60,368 nt of DNA from Gallionella sp. (GTDB lineage Bacteria > Pseudomonadota > Gammaproteobacteria > Burkholderiales > Gallionellaceae), in assembly GCA_028687335.1 (NCBI GenBank), contig JAQUAI010000016.1, positions 1-60,368 of the forward strand. Direction: 5' to 3'. Positions 1 through 8,504 of the stretch are shown here, piece after piece. The translations under genes and the position numbers were made by a program. Positions within the stretch are counted from its first letter, which is position 1; every line of letters starts with the position of its first letter. The notes under the pieces are model-generated. The model saw nothing but the letters and a program-made list of their open reading frames with translations, did no database searches and was not told where the DNA came from.

Positions 1-115
1 AAGCTGTACATAGGACATGAAGGGCTGCTCCTGTAGTGTGGTTGGGTCGCACTGTCCACGCTACCAGACTTGCTCTTCATGTCCGCTTGTTTTCTATACG
101 GTGGTGCACTTGGAA

Positions 116-880
116 TTAGAATTCACCGTTATTGCCATTTGTTGCTCTGCATATCAGATCAACATTGTATGCGCCGTACCAGTTTGGGTAGGTCAAATCA
201 CGATTAGCACCGAGACCTGCATTGGGATTAAAAAAATAAATTTGTCCTTCGGCTGCGATATTGGCGGGCGTCGCTGTAATCGACAAATTATCATTAAAAA
301 TTAGGCCGGATTTCGGGGTGTTAGTAGTATTCTCAAAAAAGCTGGCCGAATATTTGGAATTTTGTATTAACTCATCACGCGTGATCTTTGGATTTTTGAA
401 TCGCGAGTAATCGACATAAGCATTCCATCCAGATAAGTGAGCCATTGACTCATCCGTCAAATTCACTTGTTGAATGGTATGCAACAATGGGGTGTAGTCA
501 TGATTCCCCGGTTGAGATGCCAAAGTATTTACTTCCCTCCCGAACAACTGCTCTGCCGCAAACCTAGTTGTGAAATAGTTTTCTGCGTGCTGGCCTTCGT
601 GCCCCATTACAAAAACCAGATCGGCCATACCGATTGTTATGTTTCCATTGTTATCAAGTGGTATCGAGAAAACTTGGCTGTTCGGATTAAAAGCTCCTCC
701 GACACCGCTCAGCGTCGATTTCGCAAACCCCTTAAGATAGCCGCACGCCGCAAGGGTGTTGTATTGGCCCAAGAGTGCAGGAGAAGCATTAAGCGCATCA
801 GTAAAAGTTTTGCTTGCATTCGAATTATTTTTTCCAAAATCATTTAGCAAACTTTGCAGATCGGTATTGATATTAGCCAT
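116..880 (-). CDS. HExxH-motif protein, putative zinc metallopeptidase or effector
   Basis: A 254-residue protein that I cannot assign to a named family. Residues 94-98 read HEGQH, a fit to the HExxH zinc-binding and catalytic motif, preceded by a hydrophobic stretch (DLVFVM). Glu144 in TDES, 46 residues on, could be a third zinc ligand. No signal peptide or membrane segment is visible. The fold around the motif resembles peptidase-like C-terminal domains that occur in large RTX/calcium-binding proteins (recalled, not searched). ATG is preceded by GGAG eight bases upstream. It is the last gene of a minus-strand operon behind an exported protein and an RTX remnant, so an effector or secreted-protease role is possible. 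Its DNA is more AT-rich than the flagellar genes. Function is inferred from the motif only. Confidence 0.75.
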   Translation of the reverse strand: MANINTDLQSLLNDFGKNNSNASKTFTDALNASPALLGQYNTLAACGYLKGFAKSTLSGVGGAFNPNSQVFSIPLDNNGNITIGMADLVFVMGHEGQHAENYFTTRFAAEQLFGREVNTLASQPGNHDYTPLLHTIQQVNLTDESMAHLSGWNAYVDYSRFKNPKITRDELIQNSKYSASFFENTTNTPKSGLIFNDNLSITATPANIAAEGQIYFFNPNAGLGANRDLTYPNWYGAYNVDLICRATNGNNGEF

Positions 881-920
881 GATGGAGTCTCCAAAAATTC
901 ATTGTTTAAACAAATTAGAT

Positions 921-1553
921 TTAACGAACCCAAAAATCCGCATCTTTAGAAGTGAACATTCGAATACTTGCCAAGCAATGATCTCGGGGGAAAAACTCAA
1001 TTTTTAGAACTCCACTTTCTCCTTTTCGATAATCATTCCAATCAAGAATGTCGCGAATATCTCTGGTTTCACGTTTCAACTCCCATCCGCGTTGCGCAAT
1101 ATTTGGCATAGTCTCTATCGCATTTATGCAGATGCCAGACGGCGGGCGCGGAAATACTACAAAACGCTCCTCTGACGGGCTTTTCCAGCCAAAAAAGAAA
1201 GAGGAATCCGTTGGGCCGTTATCAATGATGTGCATATAAAAATTTAAGTCATCGCTGACTTGGTATCGTTTGCCTCGATATGAATTGGGGTATGGCTTTT
1301 TTTCTTCCAGATTCAACTTCACACCGAAGATGCTTTCCAACTGCTCCTTCGTGACATAACCATTGGGCAATTCCACAACCTTCAATAGCTTTTCCCATAG
1401 TTCATCAGCCGTGAACTGCTGAGACGTTTGAATAGTTTGCTTCTGTGTGTCTGTCATGGTTTTTTCTCCAGAAATATCAGGTGAACCAAAGGATTTCGTT
1501 CCTACAAAAAGTAATACAAAAAATAGAAGCATCCACTTCAATATGTTTTTCAT
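921..1553 (-). CDS. Small exported protein of unknown function
   Basis: A 210-residue protein not recognised. It starts with a typical Sec signal: MKN, then a hydrophobic core (residues 5-18), then a likely cleavage near GTKSFGS. The mature part is polar with aromatic-rich patches (SSFFFGW, RFVVFPRPP) and no lipobox. Only one cysteine is obvious in the C-terminal half (GICINA). The start ATG overlaps the stop of the RTX gene as ATGA, with GAGGAG six bases upstream, so the two are translationally coupled. The HExxH gene follows after 40 bases. A periplasmic partner or immunity protein for the HExxH product would fit this layout, but nothing in the sequence proves it. Confidence 0.7.
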   Translation of the reverse strand: MKNILKWMLLFFVLLFVGTKSFGSPDISGEKTMTDTQKQTIQTSQQFTADELWEKLLKVVELPNGYVTKEQLESIFGVKLNLEEKKPYPNSYRGKRYQVSDDLNFYMHIIDNGPTDSSFFFGWKSPSEERFVVFPRPPSGICINAIETMPNIAQRGWELKRETRDIRDILDWNDYRKGESGVLKIEFFPRDHCLASIRMFTSKDADFWVR

Positions 1554-3046
1554 GCTGCACTCCTCAGCACAAACACCGAATCATTCGCCGCCCCCCGCGT
1601 AACGAGTAGGCCCATCACCACGTCGTCGCCCGCGAGCCCGTCGATGATGGTGAACTGGCCGTCGCTGGTCAGGCTGATGGCGGCAATGCCCATGTCGTTT
1701 AGCGATTGCTGTTCGCCCGCGTCGGTGTGGCCATTCTGGTTGGTGTCTTGCCACACGCCAAATTCGTTCCAGTGTTGGTCTTGCGCGCTGAAGAGGCCGT
1801 CTTGATTGGTGTCAAAGGCGGACAGTCCTTGCAGGTCGGTTTGGGCGCTGTCGAGGTATTGGGCAAAGCTGATTTCGCTGCCGTTGTCGACTAGGCCATT
1901 GCCGTTGAGGTCTCGCGTCAGCAGGCCGTCGCCCGCGCGCGGCCATGCGGTGCGATGTTTGAAGCCGTCGCTGTTGATGTCGAAGAAGATGTTGGAGTCG
2001 TTGACATCGGTAAAGCCAAATCCGTCGTTGCCAAGGTCGATGGCGATGGGTTTTTTACCGCCACCCCCACTGCCCAGTGTGGGGTAGTAGGCGCCGCTGT
2101 GGAGGCTGTCAATCTGTACGTTGGTGCTGGCACCGCCCGCATCGGTGACGGTGACGGTGAAAGGGTCGGCTGCCGTTGGGTAGGTGTTGGTTGTGTCGCC
2201 GTCATAACCGTATTCAGCTACTGGTGCCGTTCCCGGTGTGTTCGGCCCATACCAATTGGTGTAGCTGACGTTGCCGTTGGCATCAACCGCGCCTTCGCCC
2301 TTTTGCGCTTGGGCCGTTACGTTGAAGGTAAACGAGCCCGCCGGATCATCTATGTCGGTGACTAGTAATGCGGCTTGGTTGGGGCCGTCGCTGTCAACCC
2401 AAGTCAGGATGGTGTCGTGCAAGCCTGTGGTGCCGGTTTTTGCGTCATAGCCGGTGTAGGGGGTGTAGCGCGCTGCGCCCAGTTTGTTGCGTACTAGTAT
2501 TTTTTCACTGTCATACCAGCGATAGACCGCGTCATAGCCGTAGACAGGCTTAAGGTGTTGGTCGACTGTCACAACTGGGGCATCGTTGATGTTTTGCAGG
2601 GTGAGTTCGACGTGGGCGGTGGCGCTTTGTCCGGTGGGGGCTTGCAAGCTGTATTCAAACCCCGCTACGCCAAAGTAGTTGGCTACGGGGGTGTAGTGGA
2701 TGAATCCGTTGCCATCCAGATAACCCGTGCCGTGGGTAAAGCCGCTGACGCTGGTGAGGCTTAAGGTTTGGCCGCTTAGGCCCGCGAGGGTGTCGAGGTC
2801 GGCTGCGCTGACGATGAGTTCGGTGTCTTCATAGCCGGTGATGCCGTCGCGATTGGCTTCGAGCAGGCTTTGGTCGTCGATGCGGGTGACAAGAAGGCTG
2901 GTTTGGCCGTTGTGGTTGGTGTCGGTGTAGGTGACTCCGTCGCCTGTCGAAGCCCCTCCTGAGATTGTCGAAGGGTTGTCTTGCCAAACCTTGAGTTCGT
3001 TCCATACGGGGTGCAACTGGCTCAACGCCGCAATATTTTTTCTCAT
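1550..3046 (-). CDS. Calcium-binding cadherin-like/RTX-type protein, probably 5'-truncated
   Basis: A 498-residue product with features of large secreted RTX or cadherin-like adhesins. It has acidic repeat blocks ending in NDAPVV and DTNQNGHTDAGE, several DxNxDG calcium-binding-like motifs (DINSDG, DLNGNG, DTNQDG), and a Gly-rich linker GSGGGGKKP before IDLGNDGFGF. The N-terminus opens directly into a WNELKVWQD motif that recurs near the C-terminus as WNEFGVWQD, so the original N-terminal part seems to be lost. No signal peptide is visible. The chosen ATG at 3046 has AGGGA seven bases upstream. The frame stays open to 3310, but those 88 codons look non-coding. A REP-like palindrome is inserted in frame at 2943-2975. 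It overlaps the next gene by four bases. It could be a gene remnant or a short functional derivative. Confidence 0.65.
   Translation of the reverse strand: MRKNIAALSQLHPVWNELKVWQDNPSTISGGASTGDGVTYTDTNHNGQTSLLVTRIDDQSLLEANRDGITGYEDTELIVSAADLDTLAGLSGQTLSLTSVSGFTHGTGYLDGNGFIHYTPVANYFGVAGFEYSLQAPTGQSATAHVELTLQNINDAPVVTVDQHLKPVYGYDAVYRWYDSEKILVRNKLGAARYTPYTGYDAKTGTTGLHDTILTWVDSDGPNQAALLVTDIDDPAGSFTFNVTAQAQKGEGAVDANGNVSYTNWYGPNTPGTAPVAEYGYDGDTTNTYPTAADPFTVTVTDAGGASTNVQIDSLHSGAYYPTLGSGGGGKKPIAIDLGNDGFGFTDVNDSNIFFDINSDGFKHRTAWPRAGDGLLTRDLNGNGLVDNGSEISFAQYLDSAQTDLQGLSAFDTNQDGLFSAQDQHWNEFGVWQDTNQNGHTDAGEQQSLNDMGIAAISLTSDGQFTIIDGLAGDDVVMGLLVTRGAANDSVFVLRSAA
2943..2975 (-). repeat. REP-like palindromic element inside the RTX reading frame
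   Basis: On the minus strand the element reads CCCTTCGACAATCTCAGG followed by AGGGGCTTCGACAGG. This resembles the widespread REP/PU-type unit CCTTCGACAAGCTCAGG, with a second partial CTTCGACAGG arm. It encodes the Ser/Gly/Thr-rich stretch PSTISGGASTGD and splits an otherwise normal calcium-binding motif between WNELKVWQD and DTNHNGQ without shifting the frame. Confidence 0.55.
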
Positions 3047-3532
3047 CTCAATGTCCCTGTTAAAACTCGAATCACACAGCCCTTTGTTTTTCGATACGGC
3101 AATTTCTGAGCTACTGGGTAGCCTAGTTGTTTGCAAAAAAACCATATGCAGTCTCACGATGTGGTGAGCTTGATTTGGTTTTGTGTGAGTGCTGCTGATG
3201 CCCCTTGTGCTGCGGTTCGCCGCTTTCCGCACATTCTTGGTGAGGCGGTTGATGTGCTTTGGGTTTGGCGAGTTGGGGCGATTCTGGCATATCTGGGCAA
3301 TGAGATACATAGACCGAAATGCCTATGCATTTTTGTTAGCCGCTGTGCAGGATGATGGAGGGGTAGCCCCGTACCTGAAGCCTCTTTTTGCGGGATTAGT
3401 CGCGCTCAGTCTTCACATTAGAGAGGTAATTCCCCCTTTATTCCGTCCATCCCTTGTTCGCGCGATCCCGATAATAGGCACTACCAGAAAAGCCGTTCGA
3501 GGGGTCGGGCGGGACAAACAAGGGGTGTTGCA
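3047..3532. other. Gene-free stretch between the RTX remnant and flhA
   Basis: These 486 bases hold no convincing gene on either strand. The minus strand is open for 88 codons upstream of the RTX start, but the translation is Asn/Thr/Arg-rich and lacks any signal peptide. Short plus-strand frames are Cys/Trp-rich and implausible. The region must carry the flhA promoter. I could not find a clear sigma-70, sigma-54 or sigma-28 match. The flhB gene that usually precedes flhA is absent here. Confidence 0.6.
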
Positions 3533-5626
3533 ATGAATTTCCTGATGAGCATACAAAATGCGTTGAACCGCACCGGTGTGGTAACACTGGCGGGGCCGAT
3601 TTTGATCGTGCTGATTTTGGCGATGATGGTGCTGCCGTTGCCGCCGGTGCTGCTGGATGTGTTGTTTACTTTCAATATCGCGGTTTCCATCATGGTGTTG
3701 CTGGTCAGTATGAACACCAATAAAGCGCTTGATTTCGCGGTGTTTCCCACGATTCTTTTGATTACTACGTTGCTGCGTTTGTCGCTCAACGTGGCTTCTA
3801 CTCGGGTGATTTTGCTGGAAGGTCATACCGGCCCTGATGCGGCGGGTAAGGTGATTGAGTCGTTCGGTCACTTTCTGGTTGGCGGCAATTACGCGGTCGG
3901 TATTGTGGTGTTTGCGATTCTGGTGGTTATCAATTTTGTGGTGATTACCAAAGGTGCGGGGCGTATCGCTGAAGTTGGTGCGCGCTTTACCTTGGATGCG
4001 ATGCCGGGTAAGCAAATGGCGATTGATGCCGATTTGAATGCGGGTTTGATCGGTGAGGATGTGGCGCGCAAACGTCGCGCCGAGATCGGTCAAGAAGCGG
4101 ATTTCTACGGTGCGATGGACGGTGCCTCCAAGTTCGTGCGCGGTGATGCGGTGGCAGGCATCATTATTTTGCTCATCAATATTGTTGGCGGTTTGGTGGT
4201 GGGGGTGATGCAGCACGACCTCGACTTTTCCGTAGCGGCAAAAAATTACACGCTGCTAACCATCGGTGACGGTCTGGTTGCGCAGATACCGGCACTGGTG
4301 ATTTCGACTGCGGCGGGCTTGGTGGTCAGCCGCGTTGCCAGCGACCAGAATATCGGCCAGCAACTGGTCGCACAGTTGTTCAAACAGCCGCAGGTCATCA
4401 TGCTCACGGCAGCGATTATTGGCATGATGGGTATGATTCCCGGTATGCCTCACTTTGCGTTCCTGATGCTGGCCGGTGCGATGGGCGGCTTGGCTTATTA
4501 CTTGTCTGGCAAAGCCCGTGAGGTAGCCGAGAAAGAGCAGTCTGATGCCGCTACGACGATTGCCCCAGAGTCGCTGGAGAGTGCCGAAGCCAGCTGGGAA
4601 GATGTTAGCCAAGTGGATGTGCTGGGGCTGGAAGTGGGCTACCGCCTGATTTCGCTGGTGGACAAATCGCAGGATGGCGATTTGTTGCGTCGCATTAAAG
4701 GTATCCGTAAAAAATTCACTCAGGATATGGGTTTTTTACCGCCCGCTGTGCATATCCGCGACAACCTCGATCTACATCCGAACGGCTATCGCTTGACGCT
4801 AAAAGGCGTGGAGATTGGCAGCGGCGAGGCTTATACCCATCTGTTGTTGGCGATCAATCCGGGTAGTGTGAGTGGCGATGTAGTGGGTATGCAGACCAAA
4901 GATCCCGCCTTCGGTTTGGCTGCGGTGTGGATTGAGCCGGCACTGCGCGACCAAGCGCAAATGATGGGCTATACCGTGGTTGATCCGGGCACAGTGGTGG
5001 CCACGCATTTGAACCATTTGATGGGTTTGCGCGCCGCCGAATTGTTGGGCCGTCAGGAAGTGCAGCAGTTGCTCGACCATCTGTCCAAAGTGTCGCCCAA
5101 GCTGGTGGAAGACCTCGTGCCGAAAACACTGCCGCTGGGCGTGGTGCAGCGCGTGCTGCAAAACCTGTTGGACGAAGGCATGCATATCCGCGATATGCGT
5201 ACTATCGTCGAAGTGCTGGCCGAGCAGGGCGGGCGCACACAAGATCCATTCACACTAACTTCGATGGTGCGTGTCGCACTTGGCCCAGCCATCGTGCAGC
5301 AGCTCTATCCCGGCACGCAGGAATTGCAAGTGATGGCGATGGACAAAGAGTTGGAATACATCTTGATTCAGGCTATGCAGTCGAGTCAAAACGGGCTGGG
5401 CATCGAACCCGGCTTGGCCGATACCGTGTTGCGCGAAACACGCAGCGCTGCCGAAGTGCAAGAGCAAATGGGCTTGCCCACGGTGATGCTGGTACCGGCG
5501 CAGTTGCGAGATTTGCTGGCGCGTTTCCTGAAACGTGCTATCCCCAATGTCAGAGTGATTTCGCATGATGAAGTACCGGACTTCAAAACCATCCGGGTAA
5601 CCGCATTAGTAGGAGGCCGAGCATGA
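3533..5626 (+). CDS. flhA: Flagellar biosynthesis protein FlhA
   Basis: A 697-residue inner-membrane component of the flagellar type III export gate, normal length for the family. The N-terminal half is strongly hydrophobic (about residues 15-310, roughly eight membrane segments) and includes the conserved cytoplasmic loop with ADFYGAMDGASKFVRGDA. The C-terminal half (from about residue 340) is the cytoplasmic domain that docks chaperone-substrate complexes. ATG at 3533 follows AAGGGG with suitable spacing. The stop codon overlaps the flhF start (ATGA), so the two are coupled. In many relatives flhB sits immediately upstream, but here an accessory region does. Confidence 0.97.
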   Translation: MNFLMSIQNALNRTGVVTLAGPILIVLILAMMVLPLPPVLLDVLFTFNIAVSIMVLLVSMNTNKALDFAVFPTILLITTLLRLSLNVASTRVILLEGHTGPDAAGKVIESFGHFLVGGNYAVGIVVFAILVVINFVVITKGAGRIAEVGARFTLDAMPGKQMAIDADLNAGLIGEDVARKRRAEIGQEADFYGAMDGASKFVRGDAVAGIIILLINIVGGLVVGVMQHDLDFSVAAKNYTLLTIGDGLVAQIPALVISTAAGLVVSRVASDQNIGQQLVAQLFKQPQVIMLTAAIIGMMGMIPGMPHFAFLMLAGAMGGLAYYLSGKAREVAEKEQSDAATTIAPESLESAEASWEDVSQVDVLGLEVGYRLISLVDKSQDGDLLRRIKGIRKKFTQDMGFLPPAVHIRDNLDLHPNGYRLTLKGVEIGSGEAYTHLLLAINPGSVSGDVVGMQTKDPAFGLAAVWIEPALRDQAQMMGYTVVDPGTVVATHLNHLMGLRAAELLGRQEVQQLLDHLSKVSPKLVEDLVPKTLPLGVVQRVLQNLLDEGMHIRDMRTIVEVLAEQGGRTQDPFTLTSMVRVALGPAIVQQLYPGTQELQVMAMDKELEYILIQAMQSSQNGLGIEPGLADTVLRETRSAAEVQEQMGLPTVMLVPAQLRDLLARFLKRAIPNVRVISHDEVPDFKTIRVTALVGGRA

Positions 5627-6801
5627 GCATGAATATGAAAAAATTTATTGCGCCAACCGCGCGTCAGGCATTGAACGATATTCGCGAAGAGCTGGGTGAA
5701 GATGCTGTCATCTTGTCCAACCGCAAAGTGCCGCAGGGCATCGAGATCATCGCCATGGCCGGTAGTGCGGTTGACACATTGGCCGGAAGCAATGGTATTC
5801 ATGCCATCGCCAAGCCGTTGGTGCAAGCCGCGCCAGAACCGGCACAAATCAAACTCGGTACCAGTGGCGAAAAGTTGATGGATGAATTGCGCGCGATGCA
5901 GTCGGCACTCAAACAGCAACTTGCCGATATCAGCTCGGGACGTGCCAGTGTGCGCGAGAGCGAACGCGACACCATGTTGCGCCGCTTGCTCAACTCCGGC
6001 TTTAGTGTGGCCTTGGCCTCGATGCTGCTGGATAAAATGCCCGCCCAACAAACGGCTGGCGATAACTGGGTGAAACAGATTTTGAAACGCAATTTGCGCG
6101 TGATCGAAGAGCGCGAAGAGGTCACCGAAAAGGGCGGGGTGTTCGCACTGGTTGGCCCCACTGGCGTGGGTAAAACCACCACTACGGCCAAGCTGGCAGC
6201 GCGTGCTGTCGTGCGTTATGGTGCAGACAAAGTGGCACTGATTACCACCGACAGCTATCGTATTGGCGCTTACGAACAACTGAAAATCTACGGCAAAATC
6301 CTCGGCGTGGCAGTGCATGCGGTGAAGGATATGGACGACTTGAAGCTCACCTTGTCGGCCTTGCGCCACAAGAAGTTGGTGCTGATTGACACCGTCGGCA
6401 TGGGGCAGCGCGATGATCGCGTGGGCGATCAAAATGCCATGTTTGATGCCTGCGGCGTGAAGCGTTTGCTGCTGCTGAATGCCACGGCCAGCGGCGACAC
6501 GCTGGAAGAAGTGGTGCGTATGTATCACTGCACTAACGTGGTTGGTAGCATTATCACTAAGCTGGATGAAGCGGTCGGTATGGCCCCCGTGCTGGACGTG
6601 GCAATTCGTCACCGTTTGCCGTTGCACTTCATCGCCAACGGGCAGCGTGTACCGGAAGATTTGCATCAGGTGAATGTTGATTTCCTGCTGCACCGCGCGC
6701 TCAAGCCAAGAGAAGATGATTCCCCGTTCAGTCTGCAAGGTGTGGATATGCCTGCCATGCAGATGGCGGCACGGCGCATGGAGGCTAGCCATGCGTTCTG
6801 A
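5623..6801 (+). CDS. flhF: Flagellar GTPase FlhF
   Basis: A 392-residue SRP-type GTPase that places the flagellum, usually at a cell pole. A basic and variable N-terminal domain is followed by the NG domain. The G1 P-loop GPTGVGKTT lies at residues 178-186, DTVGMGQRD at 256-264 (the G3 region) and TKLDE at 312-316 (the G4 region). AGGAGG stands six bases before ATG at 5623, and the start overlaps the flhA stop. The end overlaps flhG by 11 bases. Together with FlhG this suggests polar flagellation, which is inferred from family knowledge. Confidence 0.96.
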   Translation: MSMNMKKFIAPTARQALNDIREELGEDAVILSNRKVPQGIEIIAMAGSAVDTLAGSNGIHAIAKPLVQAAPEPAQIKLGTSGEKLMDELRAMQSALKQQLADISSGRASVRESERDTMLRRLLNSGFSVALASMLLDKMPAQQTAGDNWVKQILKRNLRVIEEREEVTEKGGVFALVGPTGVGKTTTTAKLAARAVVRYGADKVALITTDSYRIGAYEQLKIYGKILGVAVHAVKDMDDLKLTLSALRHKKLVLIDTVGMGQRDDRVGDQNAMFDACGVKRLLLLNATASGDTLEEVVRMYHCTNVVGSIITKLDEAVGMAPVLDVAIRHRLPLHFIANGQRVPEDLHQVNVDFLLHRALKPREDDSPFSLQGVDMPAMQMAARRMEASHAF

Positions 6802-7720
6802 TTTGTTTGGCGATCAAGCCGAAGGGCTGCGCCGCCTATTGGTGCGCAACCAGACGCGGGTGGTTACTGTGGTGGCGGGCAAGGCACGCGTGGGCCGTAC
6901 CAGCGTGGCCGTTAATCTCGCTGCTGCACTGCATCAGGCGGGTAGGGATGTGCTGGTGCTAGATGAAAATCCTGCACCGGGAAATCTGAGTGATCACATG
7001 GGGCTGACACCGCGTTTCGACCTGCTCGATGTGGTGCGAGGCCAGTGCCATAGTCAAGCGGCGGTACTGCAAACGGGAGAATTTTCCGTGCTACCCACCG
7101 CGCGCGCGATGGCCGCGATGGGGCAATTGAGTCGTGCTGAGCAGCAACAGATGGAGTTGTCGCTAACCGAAGCCAGTACGGGTATGGATGTGATGCTGGT
7201 GGATGCCGCAATGCAAGTAAGCAGCGCGAGCGATGGTCATGTACTGACCACTTCACGCGGCGCGGTTTCGTCCGGTTTGGCGGGCGACGCAACCATGCTG
7301 GTGGTGACCGATGCCACGGCTAGTGGTATTACCGAAAGTTATGCGCTCATCAAGCGACTCGCGTTGGAAAATGCCCGTAGCCAGTTTGAAATCGTGATTA
7401 ATAAGGCCGACAACGAAGCGGCTGCACGTGCCGTGTTTGACAATATGGCGCGCGTGGCACGGCAAAATCTTTCCGTTCGACTTTCTTATCTGGGAGGCAT
7501 CCCGCGCGATGAGCGTTTGCAGCGCGCTGGACAATTGGGCAAGGCGGTGACGGCGGCTTTCCCCGATGCTGCCTCGGCACATGCCTACACCGCGTTGGCA
7601 CAAGGGCTGCTGCGACTGCCCGTGCCGGATATTGGCAAGGACAATGTGCGCGGTATGTTGCACGGCTTACTCGCACAAGCACGACAACGACAAGTGCCGG
7701 AAAAGCTGCTTACGATGTAA
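6791..7720 (+). CDS. flhG: FlhG (FleN/YlxH)-like MinD-type ATPase with a degenerate P-loop
   Basis: A 309-residue MinD/ParA-type protein that in relatives limits flagellar number and stimulates FlhF GTPase. The N-terminus has the FlhF-activating DQA...LR pattern (DQAEGLRRLL, residues 8-17). The deviant Walker A is unusual: residues 31-37 read KARVGRT rather than KGGxGKT. The signature lysine is kept, but the second lysine is arginine and the Gly-Gly is lost. The segment that normally reads DAD is DEN (58-60). The frame extends upstream inside flhF, but ATG at 6791 gives the family-like N-terminus. Membership is secure from position and the N-terminal motif. Whether it still hydrolyses ATP is open. 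Confidence 0.9.
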   Translation: MRSDLFGDQAEGLRRLLVRNQTRVVTVVAGKARVGRTSVAVNLAAALHQAGRDVLVLDENPAPGNLSDHMGLTPRFDLLDVVRGQCHSQAAVLQTGEFSVLPTARAMAAMGQLSRAEQQQMELSLTEASTGMDVMLVDAAMQVSSASDGHVLTTSRGAVSSGLAGDATMLVVTDATASGITESYALIKRLALENARSQFEIVINKADNEAAARAVFDNMARVARQNLSVRLSYLGGIPRDERLQRAGQLGKAVTAAFPDAASAHAYTALAQGLLRLPVPDIGKDNVRGMLHGLLAQARQRQVPEKLLTM

Positions 7721-7793
7721 ACTCGCGTTATGCGTATTTTTTGCAATCACACTCCTTTTTTCGCTCAGCCTAACGGCGTGTCTGGGTGCGCTT

Positions 7794-8504
7794 ATGTATA
7801 ACGCGCACGGACTTGCCGATAAAGACCAATGCCTGCGCGAATATGCCCCGCTGGTTAAACGCATTGCCCACCAAATGATGACCAAGCTGCCGTACAGCGT
7901 GCAGATCGACGACATCATTCAGGCTGGCATGATGGGCTTGCTCGACGCGGCTAGTCGCTACGACGAATTTCACGGTGCTCAGTTTGAGACCTACGCGTCG
8001 CAACGTATACGCGGTGCAATGCTGGATGAATTGCGCGAGGCGGATTGGATGCCACGCAGTTTGCGGCGCGATATGCGCCGTATCGAAGTGGCCGTCAGCC
8101 GCTTGCAACAGAAGCTGGGACACTCGCCCAGCGAGGCCGAAATTGCGCACGAGCTGTCGATGCCGCTGGAGGAATATCAACACCTGTTGCAGGAAACGCG
8201 CGGCGCACAGCTCATCTATTACGAAGATTTTCATGACGAGGATCGCGACGACTTTTTCGAGCGTTTCGAATTTGAAAATGATGCCGATCCGCTTCGGCTG
8301 CTGCAAAACGAACGCTTCCGCAGCGAATTGGTAAATGCCATCGAGGGTTTGCCGGAGCGCGAAAAAATGCTGATGGGGATGATCTACGAACAGGATATGA
8401 ATCTGCGTGAGGTGGGCGAGGTGCTCGGTGTGAGCGAGTCGCGCGTTTCGCAGTTGCACACGCAAGCCGTGGCGCGTTTGCGCGCCAAGATGAAAGGGTA
8501 TTGA
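7794..8504 (+). CDS. fliA: RNA polymerase sigma factor FliA (sigma-28)
   Basis: A 236-residue flagellar sigma factor that reads late flagellar promoters of the form TAAA-N15-GCCGATAA, two of which are found in this window. Region 2 includes DDIIQAGMMGLLDAASRYD, and region 4 ends in a helix-turn-helix (LREVGEVLGVSESRVSQLH). ATG at 7794 is chosen because the protein then begins MYNAHGLADKDQ, the usual start just ahead of region 1.2/2.1. The upstream in-frame extension is hydrophobic and unlikely. The last base of its TGA stop is the first base of motC. Its anti-sigma factor FlgM is encoded at 11953-12258. Confidence 0.95.
   Translation: MYNAHGLADKDQCLREYAPLVKRIAHQMMTKLPYSVQIDDIIQAGMMGLLDAASRYDEFHGAQFETYASQRIRGAMLDELREADWMPRSLRRDMRRIEVAVSRLQQKLGHSPSEAEIAHELSMPLEEYQHLLQETRGAQLIYYEDFHDEDRDDFFERFEFENDADPLRLLQNERFRSELVNAIEGLPEREKMLMGMIYEQDMNLREVGEVLGVSESRVSQLHTQAVARLRAKMKGY

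Noticed and set aside
3047..3310. Extension of the RTX reading frame by 88 codons upstream of 3046
   Set aside because: The translation is Asn/Arg/Thr-rich without repeat motifs or a signal peptide, and ATG 3046 has a ribosome-binding site.
3467..3474. CCCGATAA upstream of flhA as a sigma-28 promoter
   Set aside because: The -35 position reads CATC, and flhA should be transcribed before FliA is active.
5386..6792. Very long open frame antisense to flhF (468 codons)
   Set aside because: His/Gln-rich composition typical of the antisense of GC-rich codons; it lies wholly over flhA/flhF, whose products are certain.
7815..7822. GCCGATAA near the fliA start as a sigma-28 promoter
   Set aside because: It encodes LADK inside fliA and there is no TAAA 15 bases upstream.
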